A stretch of DNA of 64,000 nt from Lewinella sp. IMCC34191. GTDB taxonomy: Bacteria; Bacteroidota; Bacteroidia; Chitinophagales; Saprospiraceae. Both the position numbers and the translations under genes were made by a program. The notes beneath the pieces were generated by a model that worked only from the letters and a program-made list of their open reading frames with translations, was not told where the DNA came from and did not search any database. Shown piece after piece: positions 29,574 through 39,800 of the stretch (positions are counted from its first letter, which is position 1; every line of letters begins with the position of its first letter). The DNA is taken from assembly GCF_003390935.1 (NCBI RefSeq), contig NZ_QNQZ01000001.1:496001-560000 (forward strand), written 5' to 3'.

Positions 29574-31676
29574 ATGCTGAAATATCTTTCCCTTCTTGTT
29601 TTCTGTCTGCTAACCACCGGCTCGCTCCTCGCGGAGGACGGGTATCGGCTGTGGTTACGCTACGATCGCATCGCGAACGAAGACCTCCGCACCGCCTACC
29701 TGGATCAGCTGCGGACGTTTCGGACGGGAGAAGTGGACACGACCACCGCGATCATGCAGTCGGCCATGAGTGAACTTCGGCGCGGACTCGGCGGCCTTTT
29801 AGGGGAAAGCATTTATCCTGCGCGCGCCGCCCAAAATTCTGAAGGCGCTAGCCTGAGCTTACAACGCGTCGGCAGCGACGAGGTAGCGGCTGAAGGGTAC
29901 CGGATAGAAGATGCGGACGATGGCATCGTGCTATCGGCCAGCGACGATGCCGGCTTTCTGTACGGGGTATTCCACCTGCTGCGGCTGGTACAATCGGGGG
30001 AGTCGCTCGATGGCGTTTCAGTCGCCGAGGCACCCCGCAAGGCCATTCGCATCCTGAACCACTGGGACAATCTGGACGGCACCGTGGAGAGGGGCTACGC
30101 CGGATTCTCCATCTTCGAATGGCATACGCTGCCGGAGATAATCGATCAGCGCTATATCGACTACGCGCGGGCCTGCGCCTCGGTGGGCATCAACGGGAGC
30201 GTCGTGACGAACGTAAACGCCAATTCCCTGATCTTCCGCCCGGATTACCAGGAGAAAGCCGCCGCCCTGGCGGAGGTGTTCCGTGCCTACGGCATCAAAC
30301 TGTACCTCACGGCCCGTTTCAGCTCTCCCATGGAACTGGGTGGATTGGAAACCGCCGACCCCTTGGACCCGGCCGTCAAGTCTTGGTGGACGGAAAAAGT
30401 AAACGAGATCTACGAACGGATCCCCGACTTCGGTGGCTTCGTCGTTAAGGCGAACAGCGAGGGGCAACCAGGCCCCCGGGAATACGGGCGCAGCCATGCC
30501 GAGGGTGCCAATATGCTGGCCGAGGCCCTGGAACCGCACGGTGGTATCGTAATGTGGCGGGCTTTCGTCTACAACAGCGACCCGGAAGCCGACCGGGCGA
30601 TGCAGGCATACGAAGAGTTCGTGCCGCTTGACGGAAAGTTCCGCGATAACGTACTCGTGCAGGTCAAGAACGGCCCCATTGACTTTCAGCCACGCGAACC
30701 TTTCAGTCCGCTCTTCGGCGCGACACCCGAGACGCCGCTCCTGCTGGAACTCCAAATCACCAAGGAATACCTGGGACAGGGAACGCACCTGGTCGGCCTG
30801 GCGCCCATGTTCACCGAAACGCTGGATGCCGATACCTACCAGGATGGCAAGGGAACGACCGTGGCCTCGACCGTCGCCGGCCTGGCCGGTGTTGCCAATA
30901 TCGGTACCGACCGTAATTGGACCGGCCACCCGTTCAACCAGGCTGACTGGTACGCCTTCGGCCGAACGGCCTGGCAGCCGAGCCTGACGGCCAAGGAGAT
31001 CTACGAAGAATGGGCTACGCTCACCTACGATGGCGACGAATCGGCGACGAATACCATCGTCGAGATGCTACTTGCCTCGCGGGAGATCTGCGTAAACTAC
31101 ATGACCCCCCTCGGCCTGACCCATCAGATGGCCACCGGGCACCACTACGGCCCCGGGCCATGGGTAGCGAACCTCGGGCGGCCGGAATGGAACCCGGCTT
31201 ACTACAACCGGGCGGACAGTATGGGTATCGGTTTTGACCGGACGGAATCGGGCAGCAATGCCCTGGCCCAGTACGCCCCGGAAGTGCAAGCTATGTTTGC
31301 GGATCCGAAGACCTGCCCGCCGGAGTACCTGCTGTGGTTTCACCACCTGCCCTGGGACTGGAACATGCAGAACGGGGAGCGGCTGTGGGACGAACTTTGT
31401 CGCAGCTACCAGGAAGGGGTCGAAGGCACCCAATGGCTGGCGGAGCAGTGGGCGGGCCTGGAAGGTCAGGTCGACAGCGACCGGCACCGGGAAGTCAGCC
31501 AGTACCTACAGGTACAGCAGCGGGAAGCCGCCTGGTGGCGGGATGCGTCGATCGCCTATTTCCAGAGCCTGTCGGGGCTGCCCATCCCCGCGGGCGTGCC
31601 GGAGCCGGCGCATAATCTGGCCTACTACAAGTCACTGTCTTACCCTTACGCACCGGGCATTCGCCCCCAATGGTGA
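29574..31676 (+). CDS. aguA: secreted alpha-glucuronidase (GH67)
   Basis: From the ATG at 29574 (MLKYLSLLVFCLLTTGSLLAEDGYRLWLRY) the protein is 700 residues with a signal peptide. It shows GH67 blocks throughout: the N-terminal beta domain (GYRIEDADDGIVLSASDDAG, LYGVFHLLRL), RILNHWDNLDGTVERGYAG, GINGSVVTNVNAN, VVKANSEGQPGPREYGRSHA with the acid Glu at residue 296, VQVKNGPIDFQPREPFSPLF, and the C-terminal LPWDWNMQNGERLWDELCRSY. The family releases 4-O-methylglucuronic acid from the ends of glucuronoxylan oligosaccharides. A longer frame from 29478 precedes the signal peptide and is rejected. Its stop codon directly abuts that of the convergent GH5-like gene. Confidence 0.93.
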   Translation: MLKYLSLLVFCLLTTGSLLAEDGYRLWLRYDRIANEDLRTAYLDQLRTFRTGEVDTTTAIMQSAMSELRRGLGGLLGESIYPARAAQNSEGASLSLQRVGSDEVAAEGYRIEDADDGIVLSASDDAGFLYGVFHLLRLVQSGESLDGVSVAEAPRKAIRILNHWDNLDGTVERGYAGFSIFEWHTLPEIIDQRYIDYARACASVGINGSVVTNVNANSLIFRPDYQEKAAALAEVFRAYGIKLYLTARFSSPMELGGLETADPLDPAVKSWWTEKVNEIYERIPDFGGFVVKANSEGQPGPREYGRSHAEGANMLAEALEPHGGIVMWRAFVYNSDPEADRAMQAYEEFVPLDGKFRDNVLVQVKNGPIDFQPREPFSPLFGATPETPLLLELQITKEYLGQGTHLVGLAPMFTETLDADTYQDGKGTTVASTVAGLAGVANIGTDRNWTGHPFNQADWYAFGRTAWQPSLTAKEIYEEWATLTYDGDESATNTIVEMLLASREICVNYMTPLGLTHQMATGHHYGPGPWVANLGRPEWNPAYYNRADSMGIGFDRTESGSNALAQYAPEVQAMFADPKTCPPEYLLWFHHLPWDWNMQNGERLWDELCRSYQEGVEGTQWLAEQWAGLEGQVDSDRHREVSQYLQVQQREAAWWRDASIAYFQSLSGLPIPAGVPEPAHNLAYYKSLSYPYAPGIRPQW

Positions 31677-34292
31677 TTAGCGAATATCTACGCTGATCAA
31701 TCCCAAACCCTGGGGTTGCGCGAGTTGGTCATTGGATTGGCCGGGACCGATCCGTATCTGTAAGCTTTCCACCTCTGACAAATCAAAGGCTTTATCGCGT
31801 TGGCTTTCAAATAGATAGGGTAGGAAACCCGGATAAGGCCGTGGTAGCAAAACGGTCGGGGCGAGCTCCAGATCCGCCAGCGCTACGACGACCTCTCCAA
31901 CGTTTACGGGGATATCCACTACGGTCGCGAAGGTCGATCCGTCGGACAGCGTTAAGCCTACTTCGATCGGCTGAGGTTGCCCGTAAAGCGACTCGCCGCG
32001 GATAACCAGACTGTCGTGGTACATCCACCGACCGCGCAGGCCGCCCAGCACCGGTTTGAGATAGTGGCGAATAGCGTAATCACTGGCCTCGGAATCGGTA
32101 CCGCCACCATTGCCGGCCCGAGCCAAACTACTAAGGCGGATTAGAAATTCATCCTCAAGGCCCGGCCCCGATGGACGTAGGCTCAGCCCGTCTGTCCATT
32201 GCGAGAGCACCAGCGCGTCCCGGTCCCGGTGCGCATCGAAAAGCCGAATGTCGTGCATTACGGGCACGACCCGCGTTTCATAAGGGGTGCGCTGGTAAAA
32301 ATCCCACTCGTAGGGATCACCGTCGACGTCGGGTGGAAAGGTGCGCTCGGAATCACGGGTGGTCACCTTGATGTAGTAGGTAAAGGCCCCGGGTTTAACC
32401 CGGTCGATCGGGACGGTCGCCGAATAGGTGAATCCGGAAGTCCGCTTCATTTCGATGGGCGGGCCCAGCGGGGCAACCAGTTCGACACGGGTTATCGAAT
32501 CGGGTGATACGATGTCCGCTGCAACGGTGTAGGGTATTGCCTGCACGACGGGCGGGGGGCTGTGTACCACATGGACGCGGTCGACGGTGCCCTCGGTTCC
32601 CGCGTAATCCCGTAAGCGTCCGCCGGCCCAGGGGGCGTCCATCTCCCTGGTCGCCACGCGACCGGAATCGCCCAACAGGTAAACGCCGGGCCGGATAGCA
32701 AACCGATGCTCCCGGACGCCTGGTGCCCAGTCATTACCCGCATTGATCGGACGCACCATGAATGAGCCATCCAGCGAGGGTAGGGAGAGCGTCATGTCAT
32801 GGATATTTTCCTGCAATACCGTGACCACCTTGTCGAGACTGTTGCGTCCGTAAGCATCGCGTATCTGCAAAGCGTCCGGCAGGACTTCCAGCCGCCAAAC
32901 CCCTTCCTCCAGCTGGTCGAGGAAATAGGCTCCGGTCCCCCCGTACCGTACCAGGGGAGAACTGCCGAAACCCGCTATGCTGCTTAGCGAGTCCGGCATC
33001 CGGGGACTATCCTTTACATCGTTGCTGTAATAGTAGTGCGTCCCGTCATTCAGCAGCGCCAGGTCGCGTTCGTAACTCACGCTAAAGGCATCGAAAGTGG
33101 TATCGGCGGGGTAGGAACCGTAGTCGGCGTAGCGGGGCACCTGCCGGAACACCTCGGCCGCGATCATCAGTCCGATGGCCTTTTGTGGGGCGTACAGGAG
33201 GTTCATGTAGTGGGTATTGTACTCCGTGTTGTACGCAGCCAGGTAGGTTGGGTCGTAGGAAAAGTGGGTCGCCAGCTGAATCCCCGCGGACCGGAACGAT
33301 CGGGCCATGGCGGGGTAGGGGTAGGCCGAGTTGACGTCCGCGGGGTCGAACTCGTAAACGATCTTCGCCCCTCCCGCCGCGCGGATGATGCTGTCGAAGG
33401 GTATCGTGTACCGGTCCACGTTAGGCAGGACATTCCCCGGCAGTGCCTTACCATAGCCGAGCCCCGTGGGATACCACTGAAAGGTGCCGCCGCGGATATC
33501 CGCGGCGAAGTAAGCCTCCATAAGGTGGGTGCTGTGGCTGATGTTGTAGAAGACGGGTTTTTCCGTTCCACTGGCTTCCACGGCCTCCCGCATACGGCGT
33601 ACGAAGTCGGTCACGGTTTCGGGCGTCCCGTCATGGTGGGGCTCGTTACTGATTTCTACGGCAAGCAGTCTCGGATCGTCCGCGTACGCAACACCCGTAT
33701 AGGGGTTAACGTGTTCCATGAATTGCCGGAGGTAGCGCTCCTGTGCGCGGATGGCTTCCGGCGTAGTCAGGCTGCCCGCCTTCCCGAACTTATGGGAGAA
33801 GCCCGGCGTCGGGCGGTCCGGCTCGGGCCATCCGTTGCCCCAGTAGGCGATTGGGGTGAGCACGTAATTGATGCCGCGCTTACCGAGTTCGGCAATCAGG
33901 TAATCGAAGGCATCGAGGTGCTCGTTGTCGAGCAAGTTGCCGAGCGTATCGCTGATCTCGGTGTCCCAAACATGCACCCGGTAGAGATCGAAGCCCAAGC
34001 GGGAAAAGTGGTATACGTCGCGGTCGATCATCCGTTTAGGCTCCAGTCCGAGCCGCTCCGCCGAGCGGTAAGCGTGGGCAAAGGGCACCGTATAGTTGAC
34101 GCCAAAGCCGGTGATCTCCTCATCGGAACCACTCCAGCGGATGACGCCTTGCCCGTCCACGTAGGTGGATGCCCCGCCTGGCCCGACGGTTCCCTGAGCA
34201 CTGAGCTGGCAGATAATCAGCATACTTACGATAAGGAACAGCAAACGAGAGGGGGGCTCAAGGGAAAGAATCGGCGCGCAGGCCATATGCAA
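31677..34292 (-). CDS. secreted GH5-like (clan GH-A) glycoside hydrolase with C-terminal beta domains
   Basis: An 871-residue protein with a hydrophobic export signal (LLFLIVSMLIICQLSAQ). The catalytic TIM barrel covers about residues 55-430: GFDLYRVHVWDTEI, GINYVLTPIAYWGNGWPEPD, VEISNEPHHDG with the acid/base Glu217 in the NEP motif, and IVYEFDPAD with the candidate nucleophile Glu314. The remaining 430 residues are beta-rich, with a carbohydrate-binding-like end (SLQIRIGPGQ). The family includes mannanases, glucanases and xylanases; substrate cannot be read. It faces the GH67 gene tail to tail with no base between the stops, and a palindrome lies 10 bases before its start. Alternative starts at residues 3 and 24 cannot be excluded. 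Confidence 0.8.
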   Translation of the reverse strand: MHMACAPILSLEPPSRLLFLIVSMLIICQLSAQGTVGPGGASTYVDGQGVIRWSGSDEEITGFGVNYTVPFAHAYRSAERLGLEPKRMIDRDVYHFSRLGFDLYRVHVWDTEISDTLGNLLDNEHLDAFDYLIAELGKRGINYVLTPIAYWGNGWPEPDRPTPGFSHKFGKAGSLTTPEAIRAQERYLRQFMEHVNPYTGVAYADDPRLLAVEISNEPHHDGTPETVTDFVRRMREAVEASGTEKPVFYNISHSTHLMEAYFAADIRGGTFQWYPTGLGYGKALPGNVLPNVDRYTIPFDSIIRAAGGAKIVYEFDPADVNSAYPYPAMARSFRSAGIQLATHFSYDPTYLAAYNTEYNTHYMNLLYAPQKAIGLMIAAEVFRQVPRYADYGSYPADTTFDAFSVSYERDLALLNDGTHYYYSNDVKDSPRMPDSLSSIAGFGSSPLVRYGGTGAYFLDQLEEGVWRLEVLPDALQIRDAYGRNSLDKVVTVLQENIHDMTLSLPSLDGSFMVRPINAGNDWAPGVREHRFAIRPGVYLLGDSGRVATREMDAPWAGGRLRDYAGTEGTVDRVHVVHSPPPVVQAIPYTVAADIVSPDSITRVELVAPLGPPIEMKRTSGFTYSATVPIDRVKPGAFTYYIKVTTRDSERTFPPDVDGDPYEWDFYQRTPYETRVVPVMHDIRLFDAHRDRDALVLSQWTDGLSLRPSGPGLEDEFLIRLSSLARAGNGGGTDSEASDYAIRHYLKPVLGGLRGRWMYHDSLVIRGESLYGQPQPIEVGLTLSDGSTFATVVDIPVNVGEVVVALADLELAPTVLLPRPYPGFLPYLFESQRDKAFDLSEVESLQIRIGPGQSNDQLAQPQGLGLISVDIR

Positions 34293-34302
34293 GACGGTTG
34301 GT

Positions 34303-34324
34303 ACTAGGGGAAATACACCCTAGT
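34303..34324. promoter_or_regulatory. operator-like palindrome between the GH5-like gene and the efflux operon
   Basis: ACTAGGG (34303-34309), 8-base spacer, CCCTAGT (34318-34324): a perfect 7-bp inverted repeat starting 10 bases upstream of the GH5-like start codon in a divergent promoter region. A transcription-factor site is a reasonable reading; a small hairpin is the alternative. Confidence 0.4.
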
Positions 34325-34438
34325 GCCTGCCTTTGTTAAATATGCCCGGCTGCCCCGCCCTTTGAACAACAATTGTCTCTACCCATTTAGCCTTCCAGAA
34401 CGCCGCAAGCATGACAGGCAGGACCCCGGACAGCACGT

Positions 34439-35761
34439 ATGGTTACACGCAGTAGCGCTTTCTTCATTTGGTTGCTTATAAGTTTCCCCGCCTGGAACCG
34501 GGCTCAGGAGAGTTATACGCTCGAAGCGTGCATTGATTACGCCGAAGCGAACTCCCCGGAGCTGTTGGCGCAGCGCGAGGAACTTCGGCTTACGGGATTG
34601 GATAATCAGATTGCACTGAGTTCGTGGTTCCCTGAGGTGTTTGTCTCGGGTGACCTACAGCATTACTTTAAGCGACCCGTGTCCATTTTTCCCGACTTTG
34701 AAAATCCGGAGAGCGGGGAAACGCGGGAGGTGGAGGTCGGTACGATCAATACTTCCACGCTTTCGATCGGGGCGCGGCAGACGATCTACAACCCCACGGT
34801 TGCGGCGGCCCTGCGTCGGCAGGTACCCCTGTTAAACGCCACGCGACTGGATATCGAAGCGGTCGAGATTCAACTGCGGGAAAGCGTGAGCCGGGCCTTT
34901 TACCAGGTCGTACGTAACCGGGAACAACTGAGTCTGCTGCAGGCCGACGTGGACCGGCAAGAGCGGGCGCTCCGCGACGCTGTTCTCCTGTTCGAGGAAG
35001 GCCTCAACGACAAGGTGGACTACAAACGGGCCACCATCACGCTCAACCGGACGAAGCTCGAACTGCAGAACACCATCATCGAAACCCGGACGCGACTGGC
35101 CGAGCTCAAGCAGGCGATGGGTTACCCCAACGAGCGGGAGCTGGAGTTGGAATACAGTATCGATCGGCTGACATTAACCGTATTCAGTGATACGGTCACG
35201 GTCCTGCGGCCTGACCAACGGGTGGAATACCGGCAGATACTGGCCCAGGACCGACTGATTGCGCTGGACGCCCTCTTTTATCGTCAGGCCTGGCTGCCCG
35301 ACTTTTACCTCGGCGGCACCTACAACCTGACCTGGCAAAGCAACCAGCTCCGTAACCTGTACGATCGGGTATTTCCTAACTCCCTGGCGAGCGTCAACGT
35401 CAGCGTACCGCTATTTACCGGGGGGCGCCGGTTCCGGCAGATCGAGCGCCAGTCGGTTCTGCGGGATCAACTACGGTACGATCTGCAGGCGGTAGAGAAT
35501 CAAGTTGAGCTGGAGTATCGGGTTGCCCGCAACAACTTCGACCAGGCCGCGAACGCCTACGCCGTAGCGCGGGAGAACGTCGATCTGGCGAATGAGATTT
35601 ACGAGGTTGTCGACCTGCAGTACCGGGAGGGGATCACCACTTTTCTGAGCGTGATCATCGCGGAGAATGACCTGCAGCAGGCGCGACTGGCCGTCATCAA
35701 CAGCCTGCTGGACGCGGCCCTTGCCCGGGTAGGATTGCGCTACGCCGCCGGAACCCTCTAA
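34439..35761 (+). CDS. TolC-family outer-membrane efflux protein
   Basis: A 440-residue protein with a signal peptide (FLIWLLISFPAWNRAQES-like region) followed by the TolC hallmark YTLEACIDYAEANSPELLAQRE. It has two long coiled-coil halves (residues about 150-230 and 335-440), each with the Leu/Ala-rich helical pattern, and ends with YREGITTFLSVIIAENDLQQARLAVINSLLDAALARVGLRYAAG, typical of the second repeat. It should form a trimeric outer-membrane tunnel. It is the first gene of a three-gene operon with an adaptor 12 bases later and an RND pump, so it is the exit duct of that tripartite pump. Confidence 0.93.
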   Translation: MVTRSSAFFIWLLISFPAWNRAQESYTLEACIDYAEANSPELLAQREELRLTGLDNQIALSSWFPEVFVSGDLQHYFKRPVSIFPDFENPESGETREVEVGTINTSTLSIGARQTIYNPTVAAALRRQVPLLNATRLDIEAVEIQLRESVSRAFYQVVRNREQLSLLQADVDRQERALRDAVLLFEEGLNDKVDYKRATITLNRTKLELQNTIIETRTRLAELKQAMGYPNERELELEYSIDRLTLTVFSDTVTVLRPDQRVEYRQILAQDRLIALDALFYRQAWLPDFYLGGTYNLTWQSNQLRNLYDRVFPNSLASVNVSVPLFTGGRRFRQIERQSVLRDQLRYDLQAVENQVELEYRVARNNFDQAANAYAVARENVDLANEIYEVVDLQYREGITTFLSVIIAENDLQQARLAVINSLLDAALARVGLRYAAGTL

Positions 35762-35773
35762 GCTAACCGAACT

Positions 35774-36889
35774 ATGAAATTGAATCTCCTGATCCTGATG
35801 ATGCTCTTCTTTTCCTGTGGGGGAGGAGAGTCGAAAGAACAATCGGGCGGCGGAGCGCAGGCAAAAGAGCAGGCTACCGCGGTGCGGGTGGTCCAGGTCG
35901 AGGAGCAGAAGTTAGTTTTTTACGAGTCCTTTCCCGGAACCGTAACCCCGCTGGAGCGGGTGGAGGTCCGTCCGCAGGTAAGCGGCTACATCACCGCCCG
36001 TCACTTCCGGGATGGCGAACGGGTGGTGAAGGGACAGCGGCTGTACACCTTCGACGTGCGCCAATACCAGGCCGAAGTGAATCAAGCCGAAGCCGGTATC
36101 GAGGCGGCCCGCGCGAATGTCGCGCTGGCCGAGAAGAACGTGGCCCGCTACCGTCGTCTGGCCGAAGCGGAGGCCATCGCTACCCAAACACTCGATCAGT
36201 CGGAGGCCGAGCTCGAAAGCCGGCAGCAAGCACTGAACCAGGCGGAGGCCCAACTCAACTCCGCGCAAACTCAATTGGATTACGCCTCCATCCGCGCTCC
36301 CCTTACCGGACTCACCGGTCTGGGTAGTGCCAAAGTCGGCACCCAGGTGTCTCCGGGCAGCCCGGTACTGACCGAGATCACCCGGCAGGAACCGGTAGGC
36401 GTAGATTTCGCGCTACCGCAGCAGGAGATCCCCCGCTTCGCCCGTTTTGAAGCCATGTCGGCAGCCGAGCTGGATTCCACCTTCCGTCTCCGGTTACCCG
36501 ACGGGACGCTCTACGGCATCCCCGGCGAGATATACGCCACGGAACAAACCGTCGACTCCCGTACCGGTAGCCTGACGGTACGCCTGCAGTTCGATAACAA
36601 AGCCAACATCCTGCGCAACGGTATGACGGTTTCCGTCGAAGTGCTGAACCAGCAATCGGGCCGGCAGCTGACCGTACCGTCCCAGGCCCTGGCCGAGCAG
36701 ATGGGGGAATTCTACGTCTACCGGGTACAGGACAGCATGGCCTTCCGGCAGAATGTGAAGACGGGAGAACAGGTACGGGACATGCAGATCATTTTAGACG
36801 GGGTGGAAGCGGGCGACACGATCATCGCCGAGGGGCTCAAGGCCATCCGGGACAGCAGCCGCGTACGTATCCAATCCGCCAAGAACTAG
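35774..36889 (+). CDS. RND efflux periplasmic adaptor (membrane fusion protein)
   Basis: A 371-residue lipoprotein: MKLNLLILMMLFFSC gives a lipobox at Cys15, then a short linker. The barrel-sandwich (lipoyl) halves are VEVRPQVSGYITARHFRDGE and LDYASIRAPLTGLTGLGSAK, separated by a helical hairpin (about residues 90-165) rich in Ala/Gln/Glu. The beta-barrel and membrane-proximal domains follow (VTIEVLN-like VSVEVLNQQ, LTVPSQALAEQMGEFYVYRV). It links the RND pump to the TolC duct. Part of the linker after the lipidated cysteine (SGGGAQAKE) is encoded by an inverted copy of the dispersed 15-mer repeat. The pump gene follows after 7 bases. Confidence 0.93.
   Translation: MKLNLLILMMLFFSCGGGESKEQSGGGAQAKEQATAVRVVQVEEQKLVFYESFPGTVTPLERVEVRPQVSGYITARHFRDGERVVKGQRLYTFDVRQYQAEVNQAEAGIEAARANVALAEKNVARYRRLAEAEAIATQTLDQSEAELESRQQALNQAEAQLNSAQTQLDYASIRAPLTGLTGLGSAKVGTQVSPGSPVLTEITRQEPVGVDFALPQQEIPRFARFEAMSAAELDSTFRLRLPDGTLYGIPGEIYATEQTVDSRTGSLTVRLQFDNKANILRNGMTVSVEVLNQQSGRQLTVPSQALAEQMGEFYVYRVQDSMAFRQNVKTGEQVRDMQIILDGVEAGDTIIAEGLKAIRDSSRVRIQSAKN
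35845..35861 (-). repeat. dispersed GC-rich repeat copy C (inverted, inside gene)
   Basis: GGGCGGCGGAGCGCAGG on the plus strand, the exact reverse complement of CCTGCGCTCCGCCGCCC. It encodes a Gly/Ala-rich linker just after the lipidation site of the adaptor protein. Confidence 0.65.
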
Positions 36890-36896
36890 CCCGCCC

Positions 36897-39800
36897 ATGC
36901 TGAAATTTTTCGTCTACCGGCCCAAGGCGGCTATCGTTCTATCCCTGGTCCTCGTGCTGGTCGGTACCATATCGCTGATCAGTCTGCCGATCACTCAGTT
37001 CCCGCAGATCACGCCACCCAGCGTGTCCATCAGCGGCAGCTACATCGGGGCGGATTCGCGCACCGTGGAGCAAACCGTGACGACGCCGATCGAGGTGCAG
37101 GTGAACGGCACCCCGGGGATGGACTACCTCACCAGCAACAGTACGAACAACGGGGTCGTCGGTATCGACGTGACCTTCGAATTGGGCACCGACATCGATA
37201 TCGCCGCGCTGGACGTACAGAACCGCCTGGGGATCGCCGAACCGGCGCTGCCAGAGGCGGTACGCCGGCTCGGGCTGACGGTTCGGAAGCGCAACCCCGG
37301 CCTGTTCATGCTGGTGGCGTTGCAGTCCCCCAACGGTACCCACGACGCCGCGTTTCTGGATAATTACGCCAATATTTACGTTAAGGACCGCCTGTTGCGC
37401 GTAGAAGGAATTGGCGACGCCTTCGCGGTGACCAAGGACTTCAGCATGCGCCTGTGGTTGTACCCAGACCAAATGGCGCAGTTAGGGCTTACCCCTACCG
37501 ACGTGATCGAGGCCGTACGGGCCGAGAATCAGCAGGTGGCCGCCGGATCGGTGGGTGCCCCGCCGCAGGGAGACAGCCAGGCCTTTGAGTACACGGTCTT
37601 CCTGGACGGTCGCCTCGAAAGCGTCTCGGAATTCGAGAACATCGTGATTCGAACCGACCCGGAAACCGGGGCACTGATCCGCATCAAGGATGTCGGGAGG
37701 GTCGAGCTGGGAACCTTCTCCTACGGCAACCAGTCGCTGGTGAACCACGAGGAAGGGTCGATCCTGATTCTGTACCAGGCCCCCGGCAGTAATGCCCTGG
37801 CCACGGCGAAGGGCGTTTACGCCGCCATGGAAGAGCTCAAGGCCGACTTCCCGCCCGACGTATCCTATCAGGTACCCTACGAAGCCGCCTCCGTTGTAGA
37901 GGTGTCTATCCGCGAGGTCGTTAATACACTGCTGATCGCCCTGGCCATCGTAGCCTTTATCGTCTTTCTCTTCCTACAGCGGTGGCGCGCTTCCGTGATT
38001 CCGCTGCTGGCTATTCCCGTATCGATCATCGGGGCGCTGATCTTCTTCAGCCCCCTGGGCTTCAACATCAATACCCTCACGCTATTCGGCTTCGTCCTGG
38101 CGATCGGTATCGTAGTGGACGATTCGATCGTCGTGGTGGAGGCTATTCAGACTAAGCTGGAGGAAGGTGATATGAGCGTGGTGGAGGCAACCGAGGCGGC
38201 GCTGGACGATGTGGCCACGCCGGTGGTGACTACCTCGCTGATCCTCGTGGCCATTTTCGTGCCGGTAGCCTTCATCACCGGACTGACCGGCCAGCTGTAC
38301 CAGCAGTTCGCGATCACCATCTCGGTGGCTGTCCTTTTATCGTCATTGGTGGCCCTTACGCTGGCACCCGCTCTCGCCGTCATGCTGTTCAGCACCGACC
38401 GGAAGCAGGCCGGCCGGTTGGAAAAGGTATTCAAACCGTTCAACCGCGGACTGGAGAAACTGAAGCGCGGATACGCCAGCGGCCTGGATTGGGTTCTCAC
38501 GCACTACTACATCGCCCTGGCGCTGCTATTAGGCATCATCGTGGCCACTTACGTACTGTTTCAGGTCGAGCCCACCGGCTTCGTGCCCACAGAAGACGAG
38601 GGCCGGATTTTCGTCACCTTCGAGCTTCCGGAGGCCGCGGCTAACTCCCGTACCCTGGGCGTTATGGAAGAGATCATGGGCATCCTCGACACGGTTCCCG
38701 AGATCGAATCCTACACTGCCGTAGCCAGCCTGAACGCCATCACCTTCACGGAGCGGTCCAACACCGGAACGATCTTCGTACAGTTGACGCCGTGGGGTGA
38801 GCGGAAGGATGACGACCAGGGCATCTTCGCCATGGTGGGCAAATTGGAGCAGTATTTCGGCACCATCGTCGATGCACGGGTGGTGGTCATACCCCCGCCT
38901 CCGATCCCCGGCCTGGGCAGCACCTCCGGCTTCAGCTTTATCCTCCAGGACCGGTCCGGCAACGCCACCATCCAGGAATTCGAAACCAACATGAACGCGT
39001 TCATCGGGCGGATCAATCAGCGGGAGGAAATCACGGGCGCCTTCAGCTTTTTCACGGCCCAGGCGCCGAGTTACCAACTGTCCGTCGATCGCATACGCGC
39101 CAAGCAGCTCGGCGTGCCGCTTAACTCCATTTACAGTACGCTGTCTACATACCTGGGAAGCTCCTACATCAATGACTTTACCCTCTACGGGCGCACATTC
39201 CGCGTCGTCGCGCAGGCGGACACGGCCTACCGGGCCGAGATCGAAGACCTGTCGGAGTACTACGTCGAAAACACCCAGGGTACGATGGTACCGCTTTCCA
39301 ACCTGCTGACGTACGAATTGGAAAGTACCGCGCCGTTGATCTCGCACTACAATCTCTTCCGCTCGGCCAGCATCACCGGCAATGCCGCCGCGGGCTTCAG
39401 CAGCGGACAGGTGCTCGATGCCCTCCGGGAAGAAGCGGAATCGCTACCCACCGGGTACGGCTATGAATTCTCCGGCCTGAGTAAAGAACAGGCGGAGTCC
39501 GGTTCTACCACCATCTATATCTTCATCTTCTCCATCGTTCTCGCCTTCCTCATCCTGGTGGCCCTGTACGAAAGCTGGACGGTCCCCTTCTCCGTACTCA
39601 TGGCGGCACCCACCGGTATCTTCGGAGCCCTGCTGACCCTTTGGCTGCTCCCGGAGATTGACAACAACGTCTACGCGCAGATCGGCCTGATTACTATCGT
39701 GGGACTGGCGGCGAAGAATGCCATCCTGATCGTCGAGTTCGCGAAGCAGAACGTGGAGTCAGGACAAAAAATTCGCGAGGCCACGGTAAACGCTTCCCGC

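Noticed and set aside
29810..29835. Further copy of the dispersed repeat in the GH67 gene
   Set aside because: CCTGCGCGCGCCGCCCAAA needs a one-base deletion plus a substitution to match; coding chance is a sufficient explanation, so it is not listed as a feature.
33036..34307. Plus-strand open frame of 423 codons opposite the GH5-like gene
   Set aside because: Low-complexity Val/Gly/Arg-rich translation, fully antisense to a gene with clear catalytic motifs.
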